The notes below the pieces were generated by a model. That model saw only the letters and a program-made list of their open reading frames with translations. It searched no databases and was not told the origin of the DNA. A stretch of DNA of 64,000 nucleotides, taken from the NCBI GenBank assembly GCA_028829895.1, contig CM054179.1:35774617-35838616 (forward strand), given 5' to 3'. The stretch is from Sinotaia quadrata. Lineage: Eukaryota; Mollusca; Gastropoda; Architaenioglossa; Viviparidae. The number at the start of each line of letters is the position of its first letter. Position 1 is the first letter of the stretch. This document shows, piece by piece, positions 1 through 12,749 of the stretch. The position numbers were made by a program, and so were the translations under genes.

Positions 1-409
1 CTTTGTGTTTAAAACAAACGTGTAATAGAGTGTGCTCTTAAGTTAAAATATAAAACAAAACATTACCTAACGTACAAAGACGGTCTTAATGTCAACAACA
101 AAAGTGTGTATCCATTAGGAAACGATTCAAACAATTTAGTATCAACACAATTATGTAGGCCGCAGATGCAAGAATGTGATAGAGTTTATGCTGTTTACAC
201 TGTACACTTTACAGCATTTTCTAATTTTGAAAGTCAATCAAATTACAGAATTATTGCGTTGTACATTTTATCCTTAAATTCGTTTCCACATATTCAATAA
301 GAGTACAGAAACTGATAAATACAGAAACTTTTCTAGCCAATATAAATAATATTTTATTTATTATTTTAATACAAATATTGCGAAAGTTCAGAGCATAAAA
401 TTTGAAATA
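1..409. other. AT-rich stretch with no recognised feature
   Basis: The short open frames on both strands show no domain, codon bias or splice context that would mark them as coding. Nothing else is recognised here. Confidence 0.5.
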
Positions 410-1090
410 GTCATTAACGCAAAGCTCTGCTGAAATAGTCACTATGCAACTAACATGGATAAATCTGTTACCTAGATTTATACAACTAATAGAGACAATA
501 ATGATAAAGAGGCCACTGTATGACTAATAAAGACAAAAATTATAACTTAACACTGTAAAACTAATAGAGACAATAATGATAAAGAGGCCACTGTATGACT
601 AATAAAGACAAAAATTATAACTTGGCACTGTACAATTAATAGAGACAATAATGATAGAGGCCACTGTTTGACTAATAAAGACAAAAATTATAACTTGGCA
701 CTGTACAATTAATAGAGACAATAATGAGGAACTAACCATTGAACATCTAGTACAGATATCACTATTGAAATAATCATTGTACATTCTAATACAACACAGT
801 AGAAAGAGTCATTATACTACTAATATAATACTGAAAACATTTTTGAAATAATCATTTTACAGCTCATACAAACTTTAGAAATACTCATTATACTACTAAT
901 ATAATACTGAAAAACACTTGAAATAATCATTTTACAGCTAATACAAACTTTAGAAATACTCATTATACTACAAAATATAATACAGAAAATATTCTTGAAA
1001 TAGTCATTGTACAACTAATACAGACCACACTGCTAAAAAAAAAAAAAAAAACCAGTCATTGTGCAAATATTATTCACAGCACTATTGAAA
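410..1090. repeat. Degenerate minisatellite, unit about 75 bp
   Basis: Two related sub-arrays. The first (about 485-728) repeats a unit containing 'gagacaataatgat' and 'aggccactgt' at a 73-75 bp spacing. The second (about 811-1020) repeats 'cattatactact' with 'acaaactttagaaatact' at a 75-bp spacing. A poly(A) run of about 17 bases lies at 1035-1051. The common period suggests one decayed array. Confidence 0.75.
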
Positions 1091-1324
1091 CAGCTATTAC
1101 AAACTTTAACTTATTTAAAATATAAATAATTCTTATTAAAATACCATACAATATCAACATCGGATTGTTTATTTTTCTATAGGAAACATATTATACTCAC
1201 TGAAAGTGTGAACATTTTAATTTTCATTCATTTAATAGATGTATTTTGGCAGAATGCTTTAAAACTTGGAGCAACTAATTTTTTTTTTCGAATCGTTAAT
1301 TATTATTTTATTGTTTGATAGAAT

Positions 1325-1500
1325 ACTTTAAAACTTGCATTAAACTAATTTAATTTTCTTTTGCATCAATAATAACTATATAACGGTTTATAGCTTGACA
1401 AACACTTAAAAACTTGCTTTAAACTAATTTAACTTTCTTTTGCATCAATAATAACTATATAACGGTTTATAGCTTGACAAACACTTAAAAACTTGCTTCA
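1325..1500. repeat. Minisatellite, 79-bp unit, about 2.2 copies
   Basis: A block starting 'aacttgc' and containing 'atataacggtttatagctt' recurs near 1332, 1411 and 1490. The copies are almost identical, so the duplication is probably recent. Confidence 0.8.
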
Positions 1501-1699
1501 ACTCTTAATTTCCCATTTCAAATTACCTTAAAACCAATAATTAATATTTGATAATATTCATTTGCAAGAATATTTTTAAAACTTGTTTAAAATCATTAAT
1601 CATTACAAAAGGCATTAAATTAATAACGATTGAGATTTTATCCATTGAAAGAATTTGCTCGGGCTTGTTTCAATGTATACGTTATCCAAACGATGTACA

Positions 1700-2190
1700 T
1701 GTAATGTGTTTGTATAATACGTCTGTGTTAACAAGAGGTATGTGTAATCTGTATGTATGGTATGTGTCATATGTGTTATATTACGTCTGTGTTAACAAGA
1801 GGTATGTGTCATCTGTGTATATATATATTACATCTGTGTAAACAAGATGTACATCTAATGTGTATATATATTACGTCTGTGTTAACAAGAGATATGTGTA
1901 ATCTGTATATATATATATATATATTACGCCTGTGTTAACAAGATGTACGTGTAATGTAAACATACTTCAGTATATTTGTGTTAAGATGTGATATAGGCGT
2001 AATGTAGTCAAATATACGTACTCTGTGTTAACATGATGGCGTACCATAAAGTAAATAAATATGCATAACTCTGTGTTAACAAGATGGCTTACCATAAAGT
2101 AAATAAATATGCATAACTCTGTGTTAACATGATGGCTTACCATAAAGTAAATAAATATGCGTACTCTGTGTTAACAAGAAGATGGACATA
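1700..2190. repeat. Degenerate minisatellite built on a gtgttaacaagat core
   Basis: About ten copies of a unit of roughly 45-60 bp sharing 'ctgtgttaacaaga', with internal TA-dinucleotide expansions. The copies at 2020-2170 also share 'ataccataaagtaaataaat'-like segments. The open frames on the plus strand here are artefacts of the repeat. Confidence 0.75.
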
Positions 2191-2686
2191 TAATATAAAC
2201 CTACATGTGGACGTCTGTTTTAACAAAACGACGTGCGAGTAAAAAGAAATGCGTACATCGGTGTGCACAGCATTTCCGGCACGGTGATAACGGTGAAGAG
2301 ATTTTAGTTTATAAAAAAGAAGAAGAAAATTATATAATCTATTTATTAAATTTAAATATTTATTCATTTTCATATACTCATTATTTTATTTATTTACTTA
2401 ATAACATATCATTTATATATGTTGCAATGCAAAAATAGTACTAGTATAATTTATTTGAACTTTTTAACATATTTATCTACATCACGCCTATATCACATCT
2501 TTTTAACATAGATTTTAAAAATAAATTATTATCCGAATAAAGTAAGTAAGAAGCAATTAAAATACTTATTTATACATAACATTTTATACATTTCATTATT
2601 AAATAATGACAAACAAAGCCTGACGTTTTAGAAAAACATTCTGACGATGGTAACTGTGGATACACAATTAAAGCATTAATTGAAGA
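2191..2686. other. No recognised feature
   Basis: AT-rich sequence between two arrays. Frames of 77-78 codons on each strand overlap each other and have no recognisable content. Confidence 0.4.
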
Positions 2687-2850
2687 AGTGAGTAAATAAC
2701 ACTCGTAACAGTAGTGAGTAAATAACACTCGTAACAGTAGTGAGTAAATAGCACTCGTAACAGTAGAGAGTAAATAACACTTGTAACAGTAGTGAGTAAA
2801 TAACACTCGTAACAGTAGTGAGTAAATAACACTTGTAACAGTAGTGAGTA
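2687..2850. repeat. Minisatellite, 26-bp unit, about six copies
   Basis: The unit begins 'agtgagtaaataacactcg' and repeats at a strict 26-bp spacing (2687, 2713, 2739 and so on) with a few single-base variants. Confidence 0.9.
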
Positions 2851-3602
2851 TTTATAATAAATTCAAACGAGTGTTTACCTGTCACAGAATAACCGGAACA
2901 AACAAGATTGTCGATGTGGATATAAATATGAAACATTGATCATGAGGAACAATTCAAATTAATTCACAAGCATCAAGTGTATTTTCAATTGCATAAATGT
3001 ATGTATATATGTGTGTGTGCCTACGCGCGCATGAGGTGTTGTGTGTGACTGACTGGGTGAAACTTATGCAGTATAACTGCTAAATATTCACAAATTCACA
3101 CCCGCGGGGGACAATGGTTATTTCGGTAATTTTAATCTTTTAAGAATGATCAATACTTGCTGTCGTGAGTGTAGCAGAATGGTTGTCAGTAGTTGTCAAG
3201 ATTGTTGTCAGTGGTTTTCAGGATGGGTGTCAGTGCAAGTCAGAATGGTTGTCAGTGGTTGTCAGTGCAATGATAAAAATGGACATTTTCATGCTTTATT
3301 AGCATCTTCAATACCGAATATTTAGATTCAAGTCAGATGCAGTAATTTTAGAGATGACCAAAAGAAAGAAAGAAAGTGAAGCAAACTGTAATTGGTTGAA
3401 ACAATAATCGTAAATAAACAAACTTTATTTGTAACAAACTCATCTATATAATATTACAGAGTGTCATTGTTTCACTTTTTCTTTACACATTATTCTTCAT
3501 TAAATAGGATTAAACTACACCAGTGTTTTTTCAATATAAATCGACAGCATTTTCTTAGGGAACCCAGCCGAAAAGAGGTTAGTGTTGCCTACAATAGACT
3601 AC
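2851..3602. other. No gene; short GTCAG-rich repeats
   Basis: The stretch holds an interrupted GT/GC-rich run near 3000-3030. At 3180-3265 there are several close copies of 'ggttgtcagt'. I see no coding or RNA feature. Confidence 0.4.
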
Positions 3603-3780
3603 ATAGCGTGTAGCCCAGTAGATTGCATAGTGTATTAACCTGAAAATGGTTAGACTTACCTACTCTAGGACTAAATAGTGTATTAACCTGAAAATGGTTA
3701 GAGTTACCCTCACTAGGACTACATAGTGTATTAACCTGAAAATGGTTAGAGTTACCCTCACTAGGACTACATAGTGTAAT
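3603..3780. repeat. Minisatellite, about 47-bp unit, about three copies
   Basis: Successive units contain 'acatagtgtattaacctga' and 'atggttagagttaccct' at a spacing of about 47 bp. A two-copy 60-bp repeat ('gtcgtctaatgatacaag') follows at about 3960-4075. Confidence 0.75.
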
Positions 3781-4089
3781 ATAAACTAAAAGAGATTAGA
3801 GTATCCTGCAATAGTCCTACAATATAATAAAGAGCAGTATTATTAATTGCAATACTTCCCTACACCCACTACATAGTATGTTTGCAGATGGCACACTTTG
3901 CATAGTTGGAAACAAGTATTATATAGTTTTAGATTCAGAATTCACTGTTTAGAAATGCATTGTCTTGCTGTCGTCTAATGATACAAGTTTCCATTTTACG
4001 TAGGAAACAAACAAGTAAACATTGTCATGCCGTCGTCTAATGATACAAGTTTTCATTTACGTATATATCAAGTAAACAATACTCTTACT

Positions 4090-4880
4090 TTAGTCTTACC
4101 AACACAATTTTCAACGATGTAATACTCAATAGCCATATTTCAAGTAAACAAACATAAGATTACAGTTTAATAACAATTAAGTCATTAGCCTTATTTCAAA
4201 AAAACAAATGAGATTACAGTTTTCATATAATGAAGTCATTAGCCTTATGTCACGTAATCAAACACAAGGATACAGTTTTCAACAAATGAAGTCATTAGCC
4301 TTATGTCAAGTAATCAAACACAGAGATACAGTTTTCAACAAATGAAGTCATGGGCCATTTCAAGTAATTACAAGTAAGGATACAGTTTTCTACAAACGAA
4401 GTCCTTAGCACTTCAAGTGACCAAACGGAAGGTTACAGTTTATTAGAAACGAATTCATTAGCCATATTTCAAGTAATCAAACGTAAGGATATAATTTCTA
4501 CAAATGAAGTCATTGGCCATGTCAGGTAATCAAACGTAAGGATATAATTTCTACAAATGAAGTCATTGGCCATGTCAGGTAATCAAACGTAAGGATATAA
4601 TTTCTACAAATGAAGTCGTTGGCCATGTCAGGTAATCAAACGTAAGGATATAATTTCTACAAATGAAGTCATTGGCCATGTCAGGTAATCAAACGTAAGG
4701 ATACAGTTTTGTACAATTGAAGTCATTGGCCATGTCAGGTAATCAAACGTAAGGATACAGTTTTGTACAAATGAAGTCATTAGCCATTTCATGTAATTAA
4801 ACAGAAGGATACAGTTTTCACCAGTCTGAATAGGCATTAGCCATATTTAAAGTTATCAAACCTAAGAACACAGTTTTCAA
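4090..4880. repeat. Minisatellite, 53-bp unit, about fourteen copies
   Basis: The unit contains 'aatcaaacgtaaggata' and 'aaatgaagtcattggccat'. The central copies (4500-4750) are nearly identical with an exact 53-bp spacing; those at both ends are more diverged, which is the usual pattern when an array homogenises in its centre. Confidence 0.9.
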
Positions 4881-5169
4881 TTATTTGAATAGTCATTAGC
4901 AGATTTAAGGCTTTAATGTTATAATTGTGACTATTATAATTCACAGTTTGAGTAGTCACTAGTCATATTTAAATCAGCAATTCCTATAGTCACTATCCAC
5001 CTTAAAGTTATAAGTCATAAATATTATAATTCACAATTCCCATAAACACTAGCCACACTTAAAGTTATATGAAAACATTTCATTACACACCTGTAGCTAT
5101 GCACTTTTCATGGATTTTTATATTTCAATTTCTATTATCAACTATTTAGTGTGCAATATCTAGCCATTT

Positions 5170-5360
5170 GTGTGGACGCTAAGACAATAGAAAAATTATG
5201 ATGATTTATGTTGACGAAGAGACAATAGAAAAATAATTATTATTTATTCTGACGAAGAGAAAATAAAAACATATTAATGATTAATGTTGGCGAACAGACA
5301 ACATAATAATAAAAATGAATTATTTTGACGAACGGACAGTAGAAAAATAATAATGATGGC
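5170..5360. repeat. Degenerate repeat, about 55-bp unit
   Basis: Three or four weakly conserved copies of 'gacgaagagacaatagaaa' separated by AT-rich sequence. Confidence 0.5.
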
Positions 5361-5507
5361 TGCTGACAGTGCATATTTTGCTGCGTTATGATTATTAATA
5401 AGGAAATCAAACAATTAAAATGAATAAATGATTAATTCCAGGCTGCTGATTACACTGAATTTAAAAAAAGGAATATGAACACAACAATGATATTTTAAGT
5501 TTGCACA

Positions 5508-5800
5508 ATGCACACAAACAACTATTTGCAGTACGTTTGTCTAACCACTAAAAGTCTCATCAACGCACACAAAAGACTATTTGCAGTACGTTTGTCTAAC
5601 CACTAAAAGTCTCATCAACGCACACAAAAGACTATTTGCAGTACGTTTGTCTAACCACTAAAAGTCTCATCAACGCACACAAAAGACTATTTGCAATACG
5701 TTTGTCTAACCACTAAAAGTCTTATCAACTTGTTCGCACACAAAAGACTATTTGCAATACGTTTGTCTAAACACTAAAAGAGTCTTATTAACTTTTTCGC
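5508..5800. repeat. Minisatellite, 55-bp unit, about five copies
   Basis: The unit contains 'gactatttgcagtacgtttg' and 'ccactaaaagtctcatc' at a 55-bp spacing (5521, 5576, 5631). The last copies carry small insertions. Confidence 0.9.
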
Positions 5801-5863
5801 ACATATTTTTAAGATTTTCACAAAGAATATCTTGAGTCCGTATCATCACTTGGAAAGAAACTA

Positions 5864-6030
5864 GCACAAGTATTAGTGTTATTCATCGTGGAACATATAT
5901 TTTACAGCTACAACATTCATCATGGCACAAGTATTAGTGTTATTCATCGTGGAACATATATTTTACAGCTATAACATTCATCATGGCACAAATATTTTAC
6001 AGCTGTAACATTCATCCTGGCACAAATATT
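5864..6030. repeat. Minisatellite, about 60-bp unit, 2.5 copies
   Basis: 'gcacaagtattagtgttatt' followed by 'catcgtggaacatatatttt' is repeated once almost exactly, with a third truncated copy. Confidence 0.8.
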
Positions 6031-6483
6031 ATAGAGCTATAATATACCCAGTCAAAGATTTATTAATAAGACTGAGTTAATTAAAAATGAATACATTTCG
6101 TGAAATCTTAATTAAAGCAGACAATCATAATATGCAAACAGAATAAACAGAATTACAGCAATAATTAAAAATTACTGTCACATTTGACACTGAAATTCAT
6201 AGAATGATAGTTCTAAAAGGTAATTGCAATTATATTATAGAAATCATTATCATCAGAATATTTATCTATGAATATATCTCTGAAACATAATAAAAATTAT
6301 ATATCTTACGAATAAATAAATTATTGAACCACTGAAGTCGACATACATATCAGTATTAATAACTGTTACTTAAACATATAAAGATCGATATTTGCTTACT
6401 TACAACATCGGGTTTCCCGATTACAAATCATGCATGTTTATACAGTCATAGACAGGCACAAAGAGAGATAGAATAATGGACAG

Positions 6484-6690
<207 letters not shown>

Positions 6691-9519
6691 TGTATGCAGT
6701 ACGATAAACATAATTTGAACAGAACAAGCAACAAAGAATATCTTGTCCCACAAAATTCCAGTCCGTCTTTTGTGACTATACAGTAACACTTTCATAAATA
6801 TCTTCTTCATTTTGTTTTCGCAAAAGTCTGTTTGTCTTCGGAGAGAACTTGAAATGCTTCCAATTTCTCCAATGTGGTGTAACATAAAGCAGTTATTAAA
6901 CACAGCTGGTTATGTAAATAATGTCCTTCTGCAGGAAATTTATGGCAAAGAAATTGAAATACGGCTATTTGTTATGTGACGACAAGCGTCTTTAATTTCA
7001 TTAGATGAAATTTACTACTTCAACATCTCCTGAAAGATGCAAGAATAGCTTCTGCGCCAGCATGGCCAGCTCTCCAATTTGCTCGAGAAATATACTAAAT
7101 GATGTCTGTAACAATTCCTAACCACATTATTCAGTCTCTATTTTTATTTTTTTTTAACTATTAGTGCAAATTGGAGGTGGGGTGGTGGTTCATTTGCCTG
7201 TATTCATGCAGGTCTGTGTGACTGATTAGTTATAACAGACAAATGACCTTTTACGGAGAGTTTTAAAATTATATTGAAATTATTTGTAAACTTTAAACAT
7301 TACAAGTGGAAATAATGAGCTGTTAATAATATTGTGTGTGTACACGTGTGCGTGCATGTGTTTGATATATATATCATATATATCGTTGCATATATATATA
7401 TATAATAAAATAAGAACTATCTAAACCATAAAGCTGGCAAAACGAAAGCTGCTGAAAAGTGTCTTATTCTCAAGACTTCATCTAGCGGATTTTTGCTCTA
7501 ATTCCATACAAATGAGAATAAGTGGCAAATCTGGAACATTTTTAAGGACAAATTTTTAACTGATAAGTTAAGTAATCATGGCATTGCTTTATTGTTGTCG
7601 TTGTTATTTTTGTTGGGTATTTTCAGCTTATAATATTCATTTTTATTATGTCTTTAAAACAATGAGGGAATTAAAATTTTAATTCTTTAAAAAATTCTTT
7701 CATATTACCAGAGTTGGTGTCTAACACGAAATGCAATACGGCCAAACATGGAATAGTATTCTGATTCTAGGTAACAATGGTTTAAGCACTACTATCAGAT
7801 GGTAATGTTTGTTCCTTTCACTATAGAAATTGCATTTCATTTAACCAAATCTTGTAATTTTTCACTCTCAAGAAAATACATCCATTGTTAGTGTTAAAGA
7901 AATCATAGTATTTTCAAAGATTTTTTTTTTAATCACGTCTTTTGTCACTAAAGAAAAAAAATCAGATAATGTTTCATTTTCCTAAAAATCATGTCATTTA
8001 TCGCTTTTAAATTAACCACTTTCATTAGTGCGGTTTTTTTTCATAGCAGTATATATTTTAACTTTTTTTTTTAAAGTTATTTTCATTCTCAACAAGTGAC
8101 GTCATGTATCACGCGAAAAACATCCACCAGCAAATTATTGATTTGCAGATTGGGTAGAAGAATAGTTAATGAAAAACTATTCTAAAATTATTGACTAAAT
8201 ATATAAACGTCTACAAAATAATGTCTTTCTATCGTAATTTGCTTAAAATGAAAACGTCTACTTTAAATCCACTTTAAATTACAAATAACTGTTGCTATAC
8301 CTTAGTTTGAAGTCTCCTAAACTGCATTAATTCAATTTGTTTCTTTGCTTGGATTTCATTTTATTTAGTCAGTAAACGAAGAAGCGGAGACAGGGACATT
8401 TTCCTTGAAATTATTATTTGCTGTTTGTTGTCGCTGCTGGGGTTTTTTCTAAATTATAAAACAAGGAAACAGTTAATTTTTAAATGACATTGTCATTTTT
8501 TAATTTACGCCCATAAATAACATTTTTTCTAATCCACACCACGCATCTTGCATATTATTTAATTCACAAAATATAAATCCGCATTACTTCTTTATTATGT
8601 TTTGATTTTATTGCAATACTTAAAATTTCTTAGATTTTACAGAGCCTGAAAATAAATTTGCAGCGCAGAGAGATAGGCCAAGGTATAAACACACAAAAAA
8701 AATAATAAATATAAATTTGGGGGTGGGTGGTTGTCTGTGATTTTAGGTATTTTTCTTATCTGTACAGATTTACGTTTACTTTGTACAATGAACAAATTTA
8801 TAAATGTAATTAAAGGGAGAATATCCTCAAGAAATGAGTAACTCTGATAAACTTATAAGTAGACTACTTACTTCCCCTTCCTTGGATTCTTCGGTATTTC
8901 ATATGCCAGGTATTAATTATTATATGAATATGAACTTTAAATGGTTATCATGCCATAATTGAATATACAGTTAAATAGCAAATTGGAATGATAGTTTGTA
9001 ATTGCCTGTGAACGCCAAGTGAACATGGTGGTCAATGTTCCAGGCCAAAATAAGCTGGTCCTTCAGCCTGAAGTGTTCCTTGTGCAAATGTACGTCATGT
9101 TGCGTCAATGCACTCTAGGCCACATATACGCCTATAACTCTGTATCATATATGTATGTATAAATGGGTGCAAGAAAAGAAACGAGGGCTTTTGTAAAAAG
9201 TCATCAAAGGGAGACTACTTGAAAATTTCTTTCCATTTTAATCAAGCCGTATCGAATTCAGGGATTTGAATAGGAATCCCAGTGATAAGGTTTGCTGATA
9301 ATTAATGCGATACAATTTTCTTGTTAATAAAACCTGATTAAGTAGTGACACAAGATGTGCACACAACTGATGATAATCGCATGGAATGGGGAGGGAAGGG
9401 GCATGTGTATTTATCTACTGTATGTCCGCATTCCCTTTGTGTTGTGCATGTAGGCCTATCAAATACCAAAAATAAGTGTGACAATCTCGAATCCATATAG
9501 CCTAGACCTGCCTCAAAAC

Positions 9520-9523
<4 letters not shown>
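6691..9523. other. Non-repetitive AT-rich stretch, no gene recognised
   Basis: Several T-runs and a short AT palindrome near 7360-7400 are present, but no long open frame, RNA gene or transposon terminus. A perfect TGACGTCA occurs at 8097 and is listed separately. Confidence 0.4.
8097..8104. promoter_or_regulatory. Perfect CRE-type palindrome TGACGTCA
   Basis: The 8-bp consensus of the cAMP-response element, bound by CREB/ATF factors in animals. It is flanked by 'aacaag' and 'tgtatcacgcg'. With no promoter nearby it may be chance. A second perfect copy lies at 12742-12749. Confidence 0.25.

Positions 9524-9601
<78 letters not shown>
9524..9601. repeat. (CT)n microsatellite
   Basis: An uninterrupted CT run of 39 units. 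The minus-strand Arg-Glu repeat frame over it is an artefact. Confidence 0.97.
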
Positions 9602-9604
<3 letters not shown>

Positions 9605-11804
9605 AGGCCTACAGCGCAATCAAAGCAAATAGGAGAGTGTTCACTGTTGCAATCGAACTGTAATTCAATAGAGCCTGAATAAATCTTGAATATTCCTACA
9701 ATTTGTCACTGCAGATATTTAGACCTACATATAAAGTGCAAGAGTTTGGGTTGTGTATAATTATAATTATAGTTGTAAGTGTGTCGGTAATATGTCACGT
9801 GTTGCGGTACTAAGCACAGGGGGCTTTGGGGCTATAACGGCAATGCTCACTTGATCTTCGATGCTATTACTTGCAGTGTCGGGTAAGAGTGCGTTACTGT
9901 CCTTGGCCAGCTAAGTTCAGCACTTTAATGAAATACAGTTTAGTTGGTCGAGACGCGCGCGTATAATTATTTCAGAATGCATGAATTAAGTTTACAGCAA
10001 CGGTGATGGGGTGCGCCAATCAGTTAACCTCGACTTTGAAGCTGTCAGTCGGAAAATCCAATAATAAATCTATGTTGAAAGCGGATATAGAGAACAGATA
10101 TATATATGGAATTATTACTAAGCGCTGCTTATTTTTGATACAGCAGATGTGTATGTGGTGGAGTAAATTTGCCTATCCCTATTTCTAAACTTAATTGTTA
10201 TACAAATTGTTAAATGTCAAAGTGACCCGACCTTGAGAACTGCTTGTGCTGATATTTTTACCTGTTAAAGTTGGAAGTAAACAACTCAGGTAAAGAATAT
10301 GCTAGACTTGCTGATGTAATCTAAATTGATTTTAGATGGATGAGTAGTTTATATTATCCAATGGTTGATGTACAAGAAAGTAACCAGCCAATGGGCTGAG
10401 ATAAAAATTGACCTGCTGTAAAAAATTCTATTGTCTAATCATTTGAATTTGGTGTGGCAAGAAGTCTGGTCATGAAAGGCGGACATTAGCTTAATGGTGA
10501 GTTAACTGACTGACTGAGAGAGAGTGGACTTTAATACTTTGTGCATTTTGCTATTGATATATTATACTTGTGCTGTATGTAGAGATGTATTATGTGAGTA
10601 GCCCATCAGTGTTCTACAACTTGCAAAATAAACACGTGAAACTGACAATAATAACATGTAAAATAAACTTTTTGACTTTATGAAAGCGCTCTAAAGACTT
10701 GAGGAATCGCCTAGACCAGGTTATGTACAAATTATTATCACTTATCTCTAATAACTCCATTTTTGTTCTCTGATAAGAATTAACCTGTGATTTGTATTGA
10801 CCCTAATCTATTGAATTATGTGTTACGATATAAGACTCCATAGGTGTTGAAATTATTTGAACATGGTTTCGTAGAAATATTTATGTCAAGTAATCTTTTC
10901 ATTGTATTTGTTATATGTATATTTTATTGTTTATTTTAAAAAGTTATTGTTAAATTTATTTACCTTCTTACACAGATTGATACCAAATGCTCGAGAAGAA
11001 AGTGTGGGGATGGAGGCTCGCTAAATATAGATTAAAAGATGAATTTATCTTCTTTGGTAAGAAGTTTTGCACCTGCGGAAATATTGTGTGACGGTAAATG
11101 TTTGTCTTTGTCTTTGTGGTGGAAGAGAGAAAATGTTTACAGTGCCTGCATATCCGCCAAGTGAGAGAGACGAGTGGTGTCTTCTGGAGAATTAGTAATA
11201 ACATAAATTAAGATTATCATCACTTATAATTAGTTATGGGTGATTAATTAATAACAATAATAATAACCATTAACGAAGGTGGCGTTACTCTCCCAGAGTT
11301 TGAATCGAGTAAGAACTGGATCAATACTAAGCGTGCGACCAGTACGATATATGGTCCTCTTTTAAGCATATCTAAGAATAGTTTCTTATAGTTGTGGACA
11401 TAAAATGGATATAGCAATTGACCCAAACAAGTGTAACGTCTGGGGTTTATGTCATTTAACATCCTAAGGAAATGAGGAGATAGTTTAAAAATCAATTTGA
11501 ATGGTTAATGTCCCGGGGGAACCAGAAATTAGGGGAGAGTGTAATGTCTGGGGAGTACAGATGGTTACAAGTTAAGGGGATCAAAATTGAGAGAGTGGCG
11601 ATAGGAACTGTTTTCTCATGTGGCCACGGAAAATTTCACAATGTGTCTACAAATTATTTTATAATGTGGCCACATATAATTTCACAAACTCTTAGTGTTA
11701 GAACCAAGTTTAATCGTGTTAAAAAGAAATATTTGTATTGTGTTAGTGTTGTTTGTATTTATTGTTAACCTAATTCTAAGTATAAATAGTATAATTGTAA
11801 GGTG
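9602..11804. other. No gene recognised
   Basis: Mixed-composition sequence with a short CpG-containing patch near 9780-9960. A plus-strand frame at 11508-11768 and a minus-strand frame at 11244-11495 show no recognised domain. I cannot assign a feature. Confidence 0.4.
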
Positions 11805-12190
11805 TAAAAATAATATTGTGAAATACCAAGAACAGTATCGTGGGTAGGCTGTATCTATAATAATATTGTGAAATACCAAGAACTGTATCGTGGGTAGGCT
11901 GTATCTACAATAATATTGTGAAATACCAAGAACTGTATCGTGGGTAGGCTGTATCTATAATAATATTGTGAAATACCAAGAACTGTATCGTGGGTAGGCT
12001 GTATCTACAATAATATTGTGAAATACCAAGAACTGTATCGTGGGTAGGCTGTATCTATAATAATATTGTGAAATACCAAGAACTGTATCGTGGGTAGGCT
12101 GTATCTACAATAATATTGTGAAATACCAAGAACTGTATTGTGGGTAGACTGTATCTATAATAATATTGTGAAATACCAAGAACTGTATTG
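11805..12190. repeat. Minisatellite, 50-bp unit arranged as a 100-bp dimer
   Basis: Eight copies with 'aaataccaag' at exactly 50-bp intervals (11821, 11871, 11921 to 12171). A diagnostic site alternates strictly between 'gtatctataa' and 'gtatctacaa' from unit to unit, so the true period of amplification is 100 bp. Confidence 0.95.
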
Positions 12191-12741
12191 TAATCGTGCG
12201 GTGTCAACGTTATTTGTGTTATGAGACTTAAGTAGACTATATCTGTGTATTATTATGACGTCTACACTAGCAAACTCCATCGAACTTGTAATACAGGTTA
12301 TCGCAATCACACCCAGCTTGAGTTTTTCACTTACACTGATTACCAAATTCATTAAATGATTTATATTTCACATGTAGTTCACTTTGATACTGACCTGTTT
12401 GCTCGTATCTCCTACAAAATTCTGGGCAACGCCGACACAGTTTCAATGTTGAAATATTAAATCACATAATGCAAATGTTACAGGAATAAAATGAAAGCCT
12501 ATATCATATTTTTGCAGTTATATATTATAAAAATATACTATAATTAATGCTTCCTGTACACAAAAATAAATAGGCATTAATACTTAAAACACGAATCTAG
12601 TAGAAAATAATGAATCTCTGCTTTTACTACAGTTCTAATACTTTGTGGTTGGCATAATTCTCGTCAATTTTCCTTTCTATGGAACAAACTTTCACTCGAT
12701 CTTATGCCTTCCTGTACCAGTACTCTGACTTTCGCACATAA

Positions 12742-12749
12742 TGACGTCA
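12742..12749. promoter_or_regulatory. Second perfect CRE-type palindrome TGACGTCA
   Basis: Identical to the site at 8097, in the context 'cataatgacgtcattt'. Isolated, with no promoter recognised next to it. Confidence 0.25.
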
